Origin: G965267425 sp965267425
GTDB taxonomy: Bacteria > Bacteroidota > Bacteroidia > Flavobacteriales_E > Vicingaceae
Direction: 5' to 3'
NCBI GenBank assembly: GCA_965267425.1
Contig: OZ253959.1
Coordinates: 1,550,001 to 1,614,000 of the forward strand
Length of the DNA: 64,000 nt
Shown: one piece after another, positions 34,707-43,120 of the stretch
Layout: each line of letters begins with the position of its first letter
How positions within the stretch are numbered: position 1 is the stretch's first letter
Program-made: the position numbers and the translations under genes
Notes under the pieces: model-generated
Database searches by the model: none
Told to the model about the DNA's origin: nothing
Seen by the model: the letters and a program-made list of their open reading frames with translations, nothing else

Positions 34707-35111
34707 TTAGAGAATAAAAGGATAGGGTAAAAGGTCTCCCAATTTAACATGCACCATCTGTTGTTTGTTATTCATAACTACCCAACAATCTCCTTTTTCA
34801 GGTGGTTGTGCAAACTCTTGAATGACTTGCCTGCATGCACCGCAAGGTGAGGCAATGTATTCCGGGTCAACCGCAATGGCAATGGCTTGAATTCTCATTT
34901 CAGGGCCTTCTGATTTAATGGCTGCGGCTATGGCATTTCTCTCTGCACACATACTAAGTCCGTACGATGCATTTTCAACATTACATCCCAAATAAATCTT
35001 GTTGGCAGCCGACAAAACAGCGGATCCAACTTGAAATTTGGAATAGGGTGCATATGCTTTCGATCGAATAGCAATGGCCTGTTGTAAAAAGGATTCTAGT
35101 TCTTTTTTCAT
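34707..35111 (-). CDS. cdd: cytidine deaminase
   Basis: The protein has 134 residues with the zinc-dependent deaminase motifs CAERNAIAAAI and PCGACRQVIQEF and the N-terminal AYAPYSKFQVGSAVL. It deaminates cytidine and deoxycytidine to the uridine forms, feeding the phosphorylase and upp next to it. Confidence 0.94.
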   Translation of the reverse strand: MKKELESFLQQAIAIRSKAYAPYSKFQVGSAVLSAANKIYLGCNVENASYGLSMCAERNAIAAAIKSEGPEMRIQAIAIAVDPEYIASPCGACRQVIQEFAQPPEKGDCWVVMNNKQQMVHVKLGDLLPYPFIL

Positions 35112-35450
35112 AATTTCTTTGTTAAACGCATCTAGCTAGGATTTTGTTGCATTTGTAATAGGGGTATGATTCATGGGATGATGGTGTAAATTGGTCCTTC
35201 AATACAATAATCAGCAGCGTAAGTGACTATATGATAGTGATATATATTGCGGCATATAAATACGTGATTTACATACATTACGTTGGGTTTATGAGATGAA
35301 CACTACCAAGAATAGCTGATAATATCGGAAGTCAACAATGCTATTTTTTCTTGAATATATAAATAATGAAAAGCTTAAGATTGATATTGGACGGTATAAT
35401 TTATTTCAGATAAGAAATGGAATTTTAATTTTATCCTAAATCCCTAAAAA
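35112..35450. other. 339-base intergenic region, no gene seen
   Basis: It lies between divergent cdd and the O-antigen ligase gene. It is A+T-rich, with stop codons in all frames and no tRNA-like cloverleaf. No perfect TAnnTTTG box was found for either gene; TATTTTTT at 35343 is one mismatch away. No clear inverted repeat longer than 7 bases was noticed. Confidence 0.6.
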
Positions 35451-37445
35451 ATGATGAAAAGAGGAATTCCCAGTTGGTTGATTTATTTGCCATTGGTTGT
35501 TATTCCCTTTGTATATGTCAATACCCTTGTTGATCCTGGGCAAATGCCGCAATTGGCATTTTTATTTGCATATATGCTCATACTTTTATCAGGGGTACTG
35601 ATAAAAACATGGCGCAAAAGTGATGCTGATTTAGTATGGAGTAGGGCATTTACATACCTCAGCATATTTTTAGGTATTTCAGCAGTTCAGGTGTTTTCCG
35701 TTCCATTGGTTGCAGAAGGTATGCTGACTTGGTTAAAAATGTTTGCCTTCTTTTTATTGATGTTCTTGATCAAACAATACAGCCAGAAAGGCAATGTACT
35801 TTACGATGTGTCAAGGATGCTCACGTTGACGACTTTTTTACTTTTTGTCATTTTGTTTTGGCAAATGAGTTTATTCAATGTGCTGGAATATGATCATCAG
35901 GCCAGTTATCGACTCAACGCAACACTGGGCCATAGGAACCTACTGAGCCAATACGTACTATTGCTCTTGCCATTTAATTTTTTTGTTCGAAACGACAAAG
36001 TAATCTGGATACGCTGGTTGTCCCGTATTCAGCTATTAATAGGGTTGGTATTGTTGCTAATATTGTTTTCAAGGGCCGTATGGGTGGCTTTTTTGGTATC
36101 CGTCATGGGGACTTTTGTCATGTCGCGTCTGTCCGGACACCAACCGGAAGACATTAAAATTACCATTCGAAAATGGATGCCCATGTTGCTCTTGTCCGTT
36201 GGATTGATAATGGTGATTGCATTTGGCCACCCCACCGTTAGAAACGTATTATTTACCCAATCTGTAACTACAGTAAACACTGGATATGGCACTGCCAAGG
36301 ACAGACTGATATTGTGGGAGAAAACCTGGCATATGTTTCAAGAGCACCCATGGAATGGGGTAGGGCCTGGTCATTGGAAAATTCATTTTTTAAAATCTGG
36401 AGTGAAAGGGACATTAGGAGAAGATGGAAAGACATTTTACCAACGTCCGCACAATGACTTTTTATGGATACTTGCTGAAAATGGCATTTTTGTATTCCTG
36501 CTTTATGCCATGTTCTGGTTGATTTTGATGGTTGCTGTGTGGAACAAATTGACCAGTGATAAGCAAGAGCAACAGCAGCTGGGGCTTTTTGCCACATTCT
36601 TTTTATTGAGTTTTGGATGTATATCCATATTTAGTTTTCCCATTGAAAGAATTCCTCACATGACCTTATTTGCACTGGTAAGTGCGTTGGTCATGGACAG
36701 CAAGATTGTCACAAACTTCCGCTGGGGTAAGCGAATTCTTTTTTTGGGGTTGGCCGTTATTTCTTCATTGGGACTATTGTTTTTGGTGGTGAGAATGCAC
36801 TCAGATGCGAATTTAAGAATGGCATTGCAAGCCAAAGCAAACAAGCAGTGGGAACAATTGGCTTCTTATGCTTCTGAAGCAAATAACCAGTGGTACACTA
36901 TTGATCCAACTTCAACTCCTTGTGCCTGGTACGTTGGGTTAGCGCATTATTTTACCAATGATATTGACAAAGCTTTTACGTCTTTTAAAGAAGCTTATGC
37001 CGTCAATCCGTTTCACATTCACGTATTGAATAATCTGGCCACCTGCTACAATCAAATGGATTCCGCTAATGTGGCAATTGGGCTATATCAGGAAGCCCTT
37101 AGAATCAATCCGGTATTTTCGGATGCCAGATACAACCAAGCCATATTGCAATTTCAACAAGAACAAATTCTACAAGCGGATAGCAATATGCGCTATCTCA
37201 TTCAAAATGAATTATTTGAATCCCACATGCAGCCATTAATAGATGCATTGGCGGATTACCAAATACGAGAATTGGCTCAATCCATTGAAAACCCAATAGA
37301 ATTAGAAGTGTTGAGCAGGTTATTGAATGATCCAACATGGATGAAAGATCTGTATTTTAAGGCTGTTGATAATGGTCTACCATTTGAGCGACAGCTCATG
37401 TTGGACGTGAGTTATATAATTGAAAAAGATAACCTTACGTTGTGA
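35451..37445 (+). CDS. O-antigen ligase-like membrane protein with TPR C-terminus
   Basis: The protein has 664 residues. About ten to twelve hydrophobic segments occupy residues 10-450, with the Wzy/WaaL-type periplasmic loop near residues 275-345 (TAKDRLILWEKTWHMFQEHP, NGVGPGHWKI, RPHNDFLWILAENG). Residues about 475-600 form TPR-like repeats (AYAVNPFHIHVLNNLATCYN). By family knowledge it joins or polymerises surface polysaccharide at the inner membrane; some members glycosylate proteins. The acceptor is not known. Confidence 0.82.
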   Translation: MMKRGIPSWLIYLPLVVIPFVYVNTLVDPGQMPQLAFLFAYMLILLSGVLIKTWRKSDADLVWSRAFTYLSIFLGISAVQVFSVPLVAEGMLTWLKMFAFFLLMFLIKQYSQKGNVLYDVSRMLTLTTFLLFVILFWQMSLFNVLEYDHQASYRLNATLGHRNLLSQYVLLLLPFNFFVRNDKVIWIRWLSRIQLLIGLVLLLILFSRAVWVAFLVSVMGTFVMSRLSGHQPEDIKITIRKWMPMLLLSVGLIMVIAFGHPTVRNVLFTQSVTTVNTGYGTAKDRLILWEKTWHMFQEHPWNGVGPGHWKIHFLKSGVKGTLGEDGKTFYQRPHNDFLWILAENGIFVFLLYAMFWLILMVAVWNKLTSDKQEQQQLGLFATFFLLSFGCISIFSFPIERIPHMTLFALVSALVMDSKIVTNFRWGKRILFLGLAVISSLGLLFLVVRMHSDANLRMALQAKANKQWEQLASYASEANNQWYTIDPTSTPCAWYVGLAHYFTNDIDKAFTSFKEAYAVNPFHIHVLNNLATCYNQMDSANVAIGLYQEALRINPVFSDARYNQAILQFQQEQILQADSNMRYLIQNELFESHMQPLIDALADYQIRELAQSIENPIELEVLSRLLNDPTWMKDLYFKAVDNGLPFERQLMLDVSYIIEKDNLTL

Positions 37446-37541
37446 ATAACTTCGATATTGCCCCATGATTAAGTGATCTTTTTTAGCTATATTCGTATAA
37501 CCGCCGGAATAACGTTAATTAGAAATGCTAAATCTTACCCT

Positions 37542-38258
37542 ATGAAACATTTTACTCGTTTAATTCTTTTGTGTGTGTTTGCGAGCAGCTTTAGTGCATT
37601 AAATGCTCAGCAATATCAACTTCAACCTGGAGTTTCAGGTGGTGAAGGTTCATTTTCGCAGGCTTCGCCTGTGATACAATCCATTGTTCCCGCAAATGTG
37701 AACAGGGGACAAACCATCGCCTTGACGATTACAGGCCAAGAAACTCATTTTAATCAAGCAACTGCAGCTACTTCCATGTGGTTGGAGCAAGCGTCAACGT
37801 CGACCATTCTTACTCCGGCTATTTTAGATTTTGACTCCGATGTTCAGATGACAGCAACGTTCCAGTTTTTTGCAGGTGAGCAAACAGGACTTTATTCTGT
37901 ATTTGCGCAGAATTCCATTGATGGAACCATTGAAATGAATGACGGTTTTTATTTGAACAGTTATCCATTGGGCATCAAAACGGAAGATAATCCTTATGGT
38001 ATAGCAATTTATCCAAACCCTGTGGTTGATCAATTGCAAATTTCGTTTGACGTGACTTCACCGGAACGAATCAGCATTCGACTGTATAATGTGGATGGTA
38101 AATTGATTACCGTTCTGAACGAAAGTGATTCCTATCAGGGAGCATATTTGCACATAGTTGATGTTTCAGGTTTACCAATTGAAGACGGAGCATTTGTAGT
38201 GCAATGTCAAATTGGTTCTGAAGTTATTTCCAAACAAATCATCAAGGCAACCAAGTAA
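37542..38258 (+). CDS. secreted protein with type IX sorting domain
   Basis: The protein has 238 residues from ATG 37542, where the signal peptide begins (MKHFTRLILLCVFASSF); an upstream in-frame start would add an untypical leader. A middle IPT/immunoglobulin-like region begins at PVIQSIVPANVNRGQTIALT. The last 80 residues are a T9SS type A domain (IAIYPNPVVDQLQIS, IRLYNVDGKLI). It should be exported through the T9SS. The function is unknown. Confidence 0.8.
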   Translation: MKHFTRLILLCVFASSFSALNAQQYQLQPGVSGGEGSFSQASPVIQSIVPANVNRGQTIALTITGQETHFNQATAATSMWLEQASTSTILTPAILDFDSDVQMTATFQFFAGEQTGLYSVFAQNSIDGTIEMNDGFYLNSYPLGIKTEDNPYGIAIYPNPVVDQLQISFDVTSPERISIRLYNVDGKLITVLNESDSYQGAYLHIVDVSGLPIEDGAFVVQCQIGSEVISKQIIKATK

Positions 38259-38259
38259 T

Positions 38260-38925
38260 TCAATGCTGAGAAGACGGCTTGGATGTTGACTTTTTGAATA
38301 CCAAGTAGGAATAAACAATAGGAATGATAACCATGGTTCCAATCATGCTGAAAAGTATGATTGAGTGCCATGGTTTTTCATTGATAAGTAAAGTGGAAAG
38401 TACAATGATGATTCCTCCAACAATCCACAATTTTCCAGCCATTCGATGTGTTGCGTTCCATGTTTCATCGTTTTCCAATGTCCATGGTGTGCGAATACCA
38501 ATGAAATAATTTGGCCGTATGGATTGAAAGTAATTGCCTAAGCCCACAAACAACAAGCCCATTAATACATTGATGAAATGTACACTTGATTCACCTTGCA
38601 TACCATCATGCATGATAAAAATGGCCAACGCAGACATAAAAAGCAGTAACATCAGGTGAAATTGACGGTATTTGGTGCCCATGTACTGAAGTTTCTTTTT
38701 AGGATCAATTTTCGGTATAACCAGCATGAGTATGTACACAAACAAGGGTAGGGCGCAAGGCAACAACCAAAGATTCTCCTTGCTGCCCCAGCGATCAATT
38801 TCTCCGTTTATATTGTAATGCATAGGCATTTGATCCGGCATACTTTCGTATTGAAAGAACAAGTAGATATAAGGTGCCAAAATGAGTATCCATAAACTGA
38901 TGGATTGGATCAATGTATTTTTCAT
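38260..38925 (-). CDS. SdpI-family membrane protein (DUF1648)
   Basis: The protein has 221 residues with about six hydrophobic segments. The N-terminus has the DUF1648 signature DQMPMHYNINGEIDRWGSKE, and the second half the SdpI motif PNYFIGIRTPWTLENDETWN, ATHRMAGKLW. In Bacillus, SdpI gives immunity to the SdpC toxin and sequesters the repressor SdpR. The ArsR-type gene overlapping its start matches that pairing; no SdpC-like toxin gene is present here. Confidence 0.87.
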   Translation of the reverse strand: MKNTLIQSISLWILILAPYIYLFFQYESMPDQMPMHYNINGEIDRWGSKENLWLLPCALPLFVYILMLVIPKIDPKKKLQYMGTKYRQFHLMLLLFMSALAIFIMHDGMQGESSVHFINVLMGLLFVGLGNYFQSIRPNYFIGIRTPWTLENDETWNATHRMAGKLWIVGGIIIVLSTLLINEKPWHSIILFSMIGTMVIIPIVYSYLVFKKSTSKPSSQH

Positions 38926-39185
38926 TGCGATTTGTTTTTAAGGGTAAATATCCATTGGAGCAAATCATCCATTACCGTTGTATTTAAGGAATAGTGGATG
39001 AATTGTCCTTTTTTTTCTGAGGCCACCAAGTCTGCTCTTTTAAGAATGTCAAGGTGGTGTGAAATGCTAGGTTTAGAAATGTTGAAATGGTCAGCGATTT
39101 CTCCGGCAGTCAAACTATGATCTTTGAGAAGTTTGAGAATTTCTCGTCGTGTTTCATCATTGAGTGCTTTAAATAAATCGTTCAT
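38922..39185 (-). CDS. ArsR/SdpR-type winged-helix repressor
   Basis: The protein has 87 residues from ATG 39185; a TTG start 21 bases upstream is possible but falls between the promoter box and this ATG. The ArsR fold is clear: LFKALNDETRREILKLLKDH, then LTAGEIADHFNISKPSISHH. It lacks metal-binding cysteines. It overlaps the SdpI gene by 4 bases. The palindrome at 39196 covers its promoter, so autorepression is likely, as in SdpR. Confidence 0.88.
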   Translation of the reverse strand: MNDLFKALNDETRREILKLLKDHSLTAGEIADHFNISKPSISHHLDILKRADLVASEKKGQFIHYSLNTTVMDDLLQWIFTLKNKSQ

Positions 39186-39195
39186 TTCATTTATA

Positions 39196-39217
39196 TATTT
39201 AGACAAATATCTAAATA
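39196..39217 (-). promoter_or_regulatory. SdpR-type operator overlapping a -7 element
   Basis: Perfect 8-base arms TATTTAGA and TCTAAATA flank a 6-base centre. The minus-strand box GATATTTG (39204-39211), one mismatch from TAnnTTTG, lies within it. Repressor binding would block the promoter directly. Confidence 0.65.
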
Positions 39218-39255
39218 CTTTATGAAATATCCAAATACATATAATTGGGGTAGGG

Positions 39256-40389
39256 CTAAGAAATTACCCACTCACGCGCTGCGCCTGCGTTTTCCGGCTT
39301 TCGAACTCGTGCATTATTGTGATCAGGGATGTCGTCAATGCAATGACGAATGTCTAAATTGATACGTCCCCACAAGTAATAACTGTGTTCAACCAATCCT
39401 TTTACGGATGGTGTACAATCAATTTGATGGATCTTTTTGTGCATTTCTCCAGGAATAGCATTTCCTATTTGCCCAAGCCTATCGATATGTCCTTTGGTGG
39501 TATCTGAAATGAGCATACCCAAATCCTGTTTGTTGTAATAAACTTGCACGTTCCTGCACATTTCCGGCAATCGGTGCATAGGTTTATTCTTTTCAAATAC
39601 GGTGCTGTCCACATCTGGGGCAAACATAAATATGTGGTCAAACAATCGTGGAAGTGCAGGTCCGTGTGCATGTTCAATCAATTTACCAAGGGCGTTTTGC
39701 AAGACGTAGTTCCCCATTGAATGACAAGCCAGGTGAATTTGTTTTTTACACAATTGATCTTTGTTTTGTTTTTCCAATTTCCAGATTTCCGTCAGGTAAT
39801 CTTTGAGCTTGAGCATGGCTCGACCTACGGCTTCCCCTGAATTTCTGGCGTCTCCTCTGTCTGATCGATAAGCAGCATACGGCATCATGCTTCCATTGGA
39901 AGGCCAGCTAAATAAAATGATGCGTATGTTTTCATTATTTCCATCTTTTTTACTGTTCAACATGTATTCCAATGCCAGAGCCGCACCGGCAGATTCAAAC
40001 CAATCTACATTGTATCCGTGAATGTAAATCATGACATCAGAAACCGACATGACTTGCTTTTTAAGGTCGTTAAAGAAGCGATAAGAGGCATTCTTTTGTT
40101 GTGGAATGAAATCCGTAGCATCAGGTGTATTGTCCTGGTAGGCACGGATGTCAGCATCTTTGACCAATTTTGTAAAGTATCCAGATAGGCCTTCTCCATC
40201 ACCCACATCACCATGGATAGTCTTTGTGAGAAAAGCATCTATTTTGGACTTGTCGGCATTTATAGAAAGCTTACCAAATCTCAGGTTGGTACTTCCGTTA
40301 CTGCTAAATTTTTTGCCATATTTTTTAGGATTCCATTGGTTTTTCCCTTGATGGTTTCGATTGGTAGCAAAGAACAATTCTATTTTCAT
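39256..40389 (-). CDS. alpha/beta hydrolase (DUF900 family)
   Basis: The protein has 377 residues from ATG 40389 (MKIELFFATNRNHQGK). DUF900 motifs are VMIYIHGYNVDWFES for the oxyanion strand and LACHSMGNYVLQNAL for the nucleophile elbow (Ser in HSMG). No signal peptide or membrane segment is seen from this start. An in-frame TTG at 40446 would read through the hairpin upstream. The substrate is unknown. Confidence 0.82.
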   Translation of the reverse strand: MKIELFFATNRNHQGKNQWNPKKYGKKFSSNGSTNLRFGKLSINADKSKIDAFLTKTIHGDVGDGEGLSGYFTKLVKDADIRAYQDNTPDATDFIPQQKNASYRFFNDLKKQVMSVSDVMIYIHGYNVDWFESAGAALALEYMLNSKKDGNNENIRIILFSWPSNGSMMPYAAYRSDRGDARNSGEAVGRAMLKLKDYLTEIWKLEKQNKDQLCKKQIHLACHSMGNYVLQNALGKLIEHAHGPALPRLFDHIFMFAPDVDSTVFEKNKPMHRLPEMCRNVQVYYNKQDLGMLISDTTKGHIDRLGQIGNAIPGEMHKKIHQIDCTPSVKGLVEHSYYLWGRINLDIRHCIDDIPDHNNARVRKPENAGAAREWVIS

Positions 40390-40397
40390 ATCAGTGC

Positions 40398-40426
40398 AAA
40401 AAAAAAGCCACAACAATTTTGTGGCT
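40398..40426 (-). terminator. terminator-like hairpin just before the DUF900 start
   Basis: On the minus strand, AGCCACAA and TTGTGGCT form an 8-base stem with a 5-base loop followed by nine T, ending 8 bases before the ATG. No minus-strand gene lies upstream that would need a terminator, since the next gene is divergent. It may therefore be a leader attenuator. Confidence 0.55.
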
Positions 40427-40534
40427 ACTTGAATTAAGGAATTCAAAATACAAAATTAATGGTGAATAAAAAAGGTAAACTTTGTTGTCATAGCCAATAA
40501 TTTTGACCGACATTTGGTTGTTCTAAAATCCAAT

Positions 40535-41059
40535 ATGTCGTTAACCATACAATATCTTGATCGTCAATCTAATCTGGAAGTATCCTACCACAGGATTGAC
40601 TCTCCTACAGGAGTCATCTATTTTGGTATGGCTGGCAAGCTGTTGGTATACATGAACTTTCAGCCGCCTAAAGAAGACATCCAGCCCATAAAGGATAAAT
40701 TCGGAATGGCTGTTCGTGATCAAATGGCTGCTTATTTTCAAGGTGAACTCAAACAATTTGATTTGGTTGTGGGTATATCGGGAACTCGTTTTGATCAGCA
40801 GGTATTAACTTATGTCAGTGAAATTCCTTTTGGCGAAACGTGCAGTTACAAGGATATCGCTATGAAATTTGAAGATCCTAAATTATCAAGGGCTGTGGGC
40901 AGCGCCAATGGTCGAAATAAAATTCTAATGGTCATTCCTTGTCATCGGGTCATTGGTGGAAATGGAGATTTAACAGGGTATGCAGGTGGTTTGGCTAACA
41001 AGAAGTGGTTGCTTTCCTTTGAAAAAAATACCGTATCAAATCAATTGAGCATATTTTAG
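40535..41059 (+). CDS. ogt: methylated-DNA-protein cysteine methyltransferase
   Basis: The protein has 174 residues from ATG 40535. The C-terminal active-site motif VIPCHRVIGGNGDLTGYAGG carries the acceptor Cys, preceded by the helix-turn-helix region IPFGETCSYKDIA and the arginine finger in LSRAVGSANGRN. It removes alkyl groups from O6-guanine in a suicide reaction. GACATTTG, one base from the -7 consensus, lies upstream at 40508. Confidence 0.93.
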   Translation: MSLTIQYLDRQSNLEVSYHRIDSPTGVIYFGMAGKLLVYMNFQPPKEDIQPIKDKFGMAVRDQMAAYFQGELKQFDLVVGISGTRFDQQVLTYVSEIPFGETCSYKDIAMKFEDPKLSRAVGSANGRNKILMVIPCHRVIGGNGDLTGYAGGLANKKWLLSFEKNTVSNQLSIF

Positions 41060-41111
41060 TCATTTCTCATTTCTTGCTTTACCATTTTCATTTATTGCTT
41101 TATTTTGCCTC

Positions 41112-41765
41112 GTGCTTAACAACATCTTCCATAAAGTACTAGGAGTTGCATTGGTAACATTCATGTTATCGTGCAACAACGATACCTCGGATTATCAATC
41201 TCCGTCGCTTGCGCTGCTTGGAGATGTGGTGGTTACGTTGTCTTTGAACACACCTTATGAAGAACCAGGTTACGTTGCATTGGATGATATTGATGGTAAT
41301 ATTACGGATCAAGTATGGACGGAAACGGAATTGAATACAGATGTAGCTGAAAAGTATCGCATATTATACAATGTGAAAGACGCAGCAGGGAATTGGGCGG
41401 TAAGTGCCATACGAACCATCATTGTGCAGAATGATGCAAAAGCACTGGCCAATAGTTATTCTGGACAATATTCGAGTAATAATGGCGAAACTGGTAATTA
41501 TCAAATGACCCTTAGGGTTTCGCCAACGGAAAACAATGTCATACGATTTTCTTCATTTGGCGATTCTCCGGTGCCTCAACGTGTAGATGTGGTTGGTACC
41601 GTCGTTGAAGACAGTATCATTGTTGATTTACAGTATATCGATGGATATTGGTATATGGGTAATGGTGTCATTACCGATGAAACCATCAATTTTCAATCGT
41701 TCACAGGTATTGACAAAAACCAGCTTGTTGAATGCCAGGTAGAGTATACACCTCTACCGGAATAA
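41112..41765 (+). CDS. DUF5011-type Ig-like lipoprotein
   Basis: The protein has 217 residues and probably uses GTG 41112, since the lipoprotein signal needs the preceding basic residues and no closer ATG exists. The lipobox is FMLSCNN. A DUF5011 immunoglobulin-like domain follows: PSLALLGDVVVTLSLNTPYE, then GNITDQVW and YNVKDAAGNWA. The second half is beta-rich and unrecognised. A surface or periplasmic location is likely; the role is unknown. Confidence 0.75.
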   Translation: MLNNIFHKVLGVALVTFMLSCNNDTSDYQSPSLALLGDVVVTLSLNTPYEEPGYVALDDIDGNITDQVWTETELNTDVAEKYRILYNVKDAAGNWAVSAIRTIIVQNDAKALANSYSGQYSSNNGETGNYQMTLRVSPTENNVIRFSSFGDSPVPQRVDVVGTVVEDSIIVDLQYIDGYWYMGNGVITDETINFQSFTGIDKNQLVECQVEYTPLPE

Positions 41766-41768
41766 CAT

Positions 41769-42998
41769 CTACTGAACAGCAGCTGATTCAAATTCAAACA
41801 ATTCCAATTCAAATTCTCGAATAGCAGCAATCAAATGATCAAAGATGTCACTTTGAATGTTTTCATAGGCTGACCATGCCACCGTATTTGTAAAACAATA
41901 GATTTCCAGCGGAAGCCCTTGAGAAGATGGCGACAGCTGACGTGCCATCAAGGTCATGGATTGATGAATGCCCGAATGTTGCTTTAAATATTCTTCCACA
42001 TAAACCCGAAAAATCCCAAGATTGGTCAGGTTTCGTCCGTTGCTGGCTAGACTCTTATCTACTTTTTTACCTTCATTAAATTCACGGATTTCTGCTTGCT
42101 TCTCTTCAATGTAGGATTGAATGAGGTCAAGTTTTTTCAGTTTTTCCAGCAATTGATCATCACAAAATCGCACACTGTTTTGTCGAATCAACAAACTACG
42201 TTTGATTCTTCTGCCGCCTTTTTCCTGCATTCCTCGCCAGTTGACAAAACTTTCACTAATGAAAGCATAAGTAGGAACCGTTGAAATGGTTTGATCAAAG
42301 TTTCTCACCTTCACGGTGTTTAACGTAATGTTCATTACATCACCATCCGTATCAAATTTTTTCATGGTGATCCAATCACCTTCACGAACCATATCATTCG
42401 CAGAAATTTGAATACTAGCCACAAATCCTAAAATCGTGTCCTTGAAAATCAACAATATAATGGCGGTCATTGCTCCAAAAGCACTCAGGAAGTAGAGTGG
42501 AGAGCGATTAAGCAATAAGGACAGAATTAATATTCCCGAAATGATATAGGTGATGATTTTAGCCAACTGAAAATACCCTTCAATTGGTTTTCCTTTTAAG
42601 CCCGGAGCGTTTTTGAAAATACTGACCATGGCATTGAGAAGCGACACCAAAAACATGGTTATGATCAATACAAATCCAACATCTACCACTTTTAACAGTG
42701 GATCGATCATAGAAGGATAGTCTTTAAAAACAACAGGAGTTGCCCAAAATATTAACGATGCCGGCACAAGGTGGGAGAGGTGATCAAATACTTTTTTCTC
42801 AACCAAAACATCATCCCATTTGGCCTTGGATTTGGCGGAGTATAATTTCAATGTTCGCAATAAAGCTTTTTTGGTAAACCAGTCAATGACGATACCAAGA
42901 AGCGATACGGAAATGACCAATAAAGCTGTCCAAAGGATTTTGCCATCATCGGCATCTATACCAAAACCTGCTAACCACTGCAGAAATTGCTCTTCCAT
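41769..42998 (-). CDS. ybdG: YbdG-type mechanosensitive channel
   Basis: The protein has 409 residues from ATG 42998, chosen because the perfect -7 box at 43016 excludes the longer form. Five or so N-terminal membrane segments precede the MscS core: AIILLIFKDTILGFVASIQI, then SANDMVREGDWITM and TLNTVKVRNFDQTISTVPTY. These match the YbdG branch rather than small MscS. By family knowledge it opens on hypo-osmotic stress in the inner membrane. Confidence 0.88.
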   Translation of the reverse strand: MEEQFLQWLAGFGIDADDGKILWTALLVISVSLLGIVIDWFTKKALLRTLKLYSAKSKAKWDDVLVEKKVFDHLSHLVPASLIFWATPVVFKDYPSMIDPLLKVVDVGFVLIITMFLVSLLNAMVSIFKNAPGLKGKPIEGYFQLAKIITYIISGILILSLLLNRSPLYFLSAFGAMTAIILLIFKDTILGFVASIQISANDMVREGDWITMKKFDTDGDVMNITLNTVKVRNFDQTISTVPTYAFISESFVNWRGMQEKGGRRIKRSLLIRQNSVRFCDDQLLEKLKKLDLIQSYIEEKQAEIREFNEGKKVDKSLASNGRNLTNLGIFRVYVEEYLKQHSGIHQSMTLMARQLSPSSQGLPLEIYCFTNTVAWSAYENIQSDIFDHLIAAIREFELELFEFESAAVQ

Positions 42999-43015
42999 AA
43001 AGATGATTTGGGATT

Positions 43016-43023
43016 CAAAGTTA
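43016..43023 (-). promoter_or_regulatory. -7 promoter element of ybdG
   Basis: The minus strand reads TAACTTTG, a perfect TAnnTTTG, 17 bases before ATG 42998. Confidence 0.6.
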
Positions 43024-43120
43024 TGTAAATCCCGCAATCGAGATACGTTGAAAACTATAATTCATTTTCAAATTGGATTTTGGGTAAAAATCACATCTTT
43101 GCATTCCTTAAATATTCAAC

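Noticed and set aside
35112..35450. tRNA, riboswitch or small gene in the intergenic region
   Set aside because: No cloverleaf, no conserved riboswitch core and no open frame with a start and family resemblance was seen.
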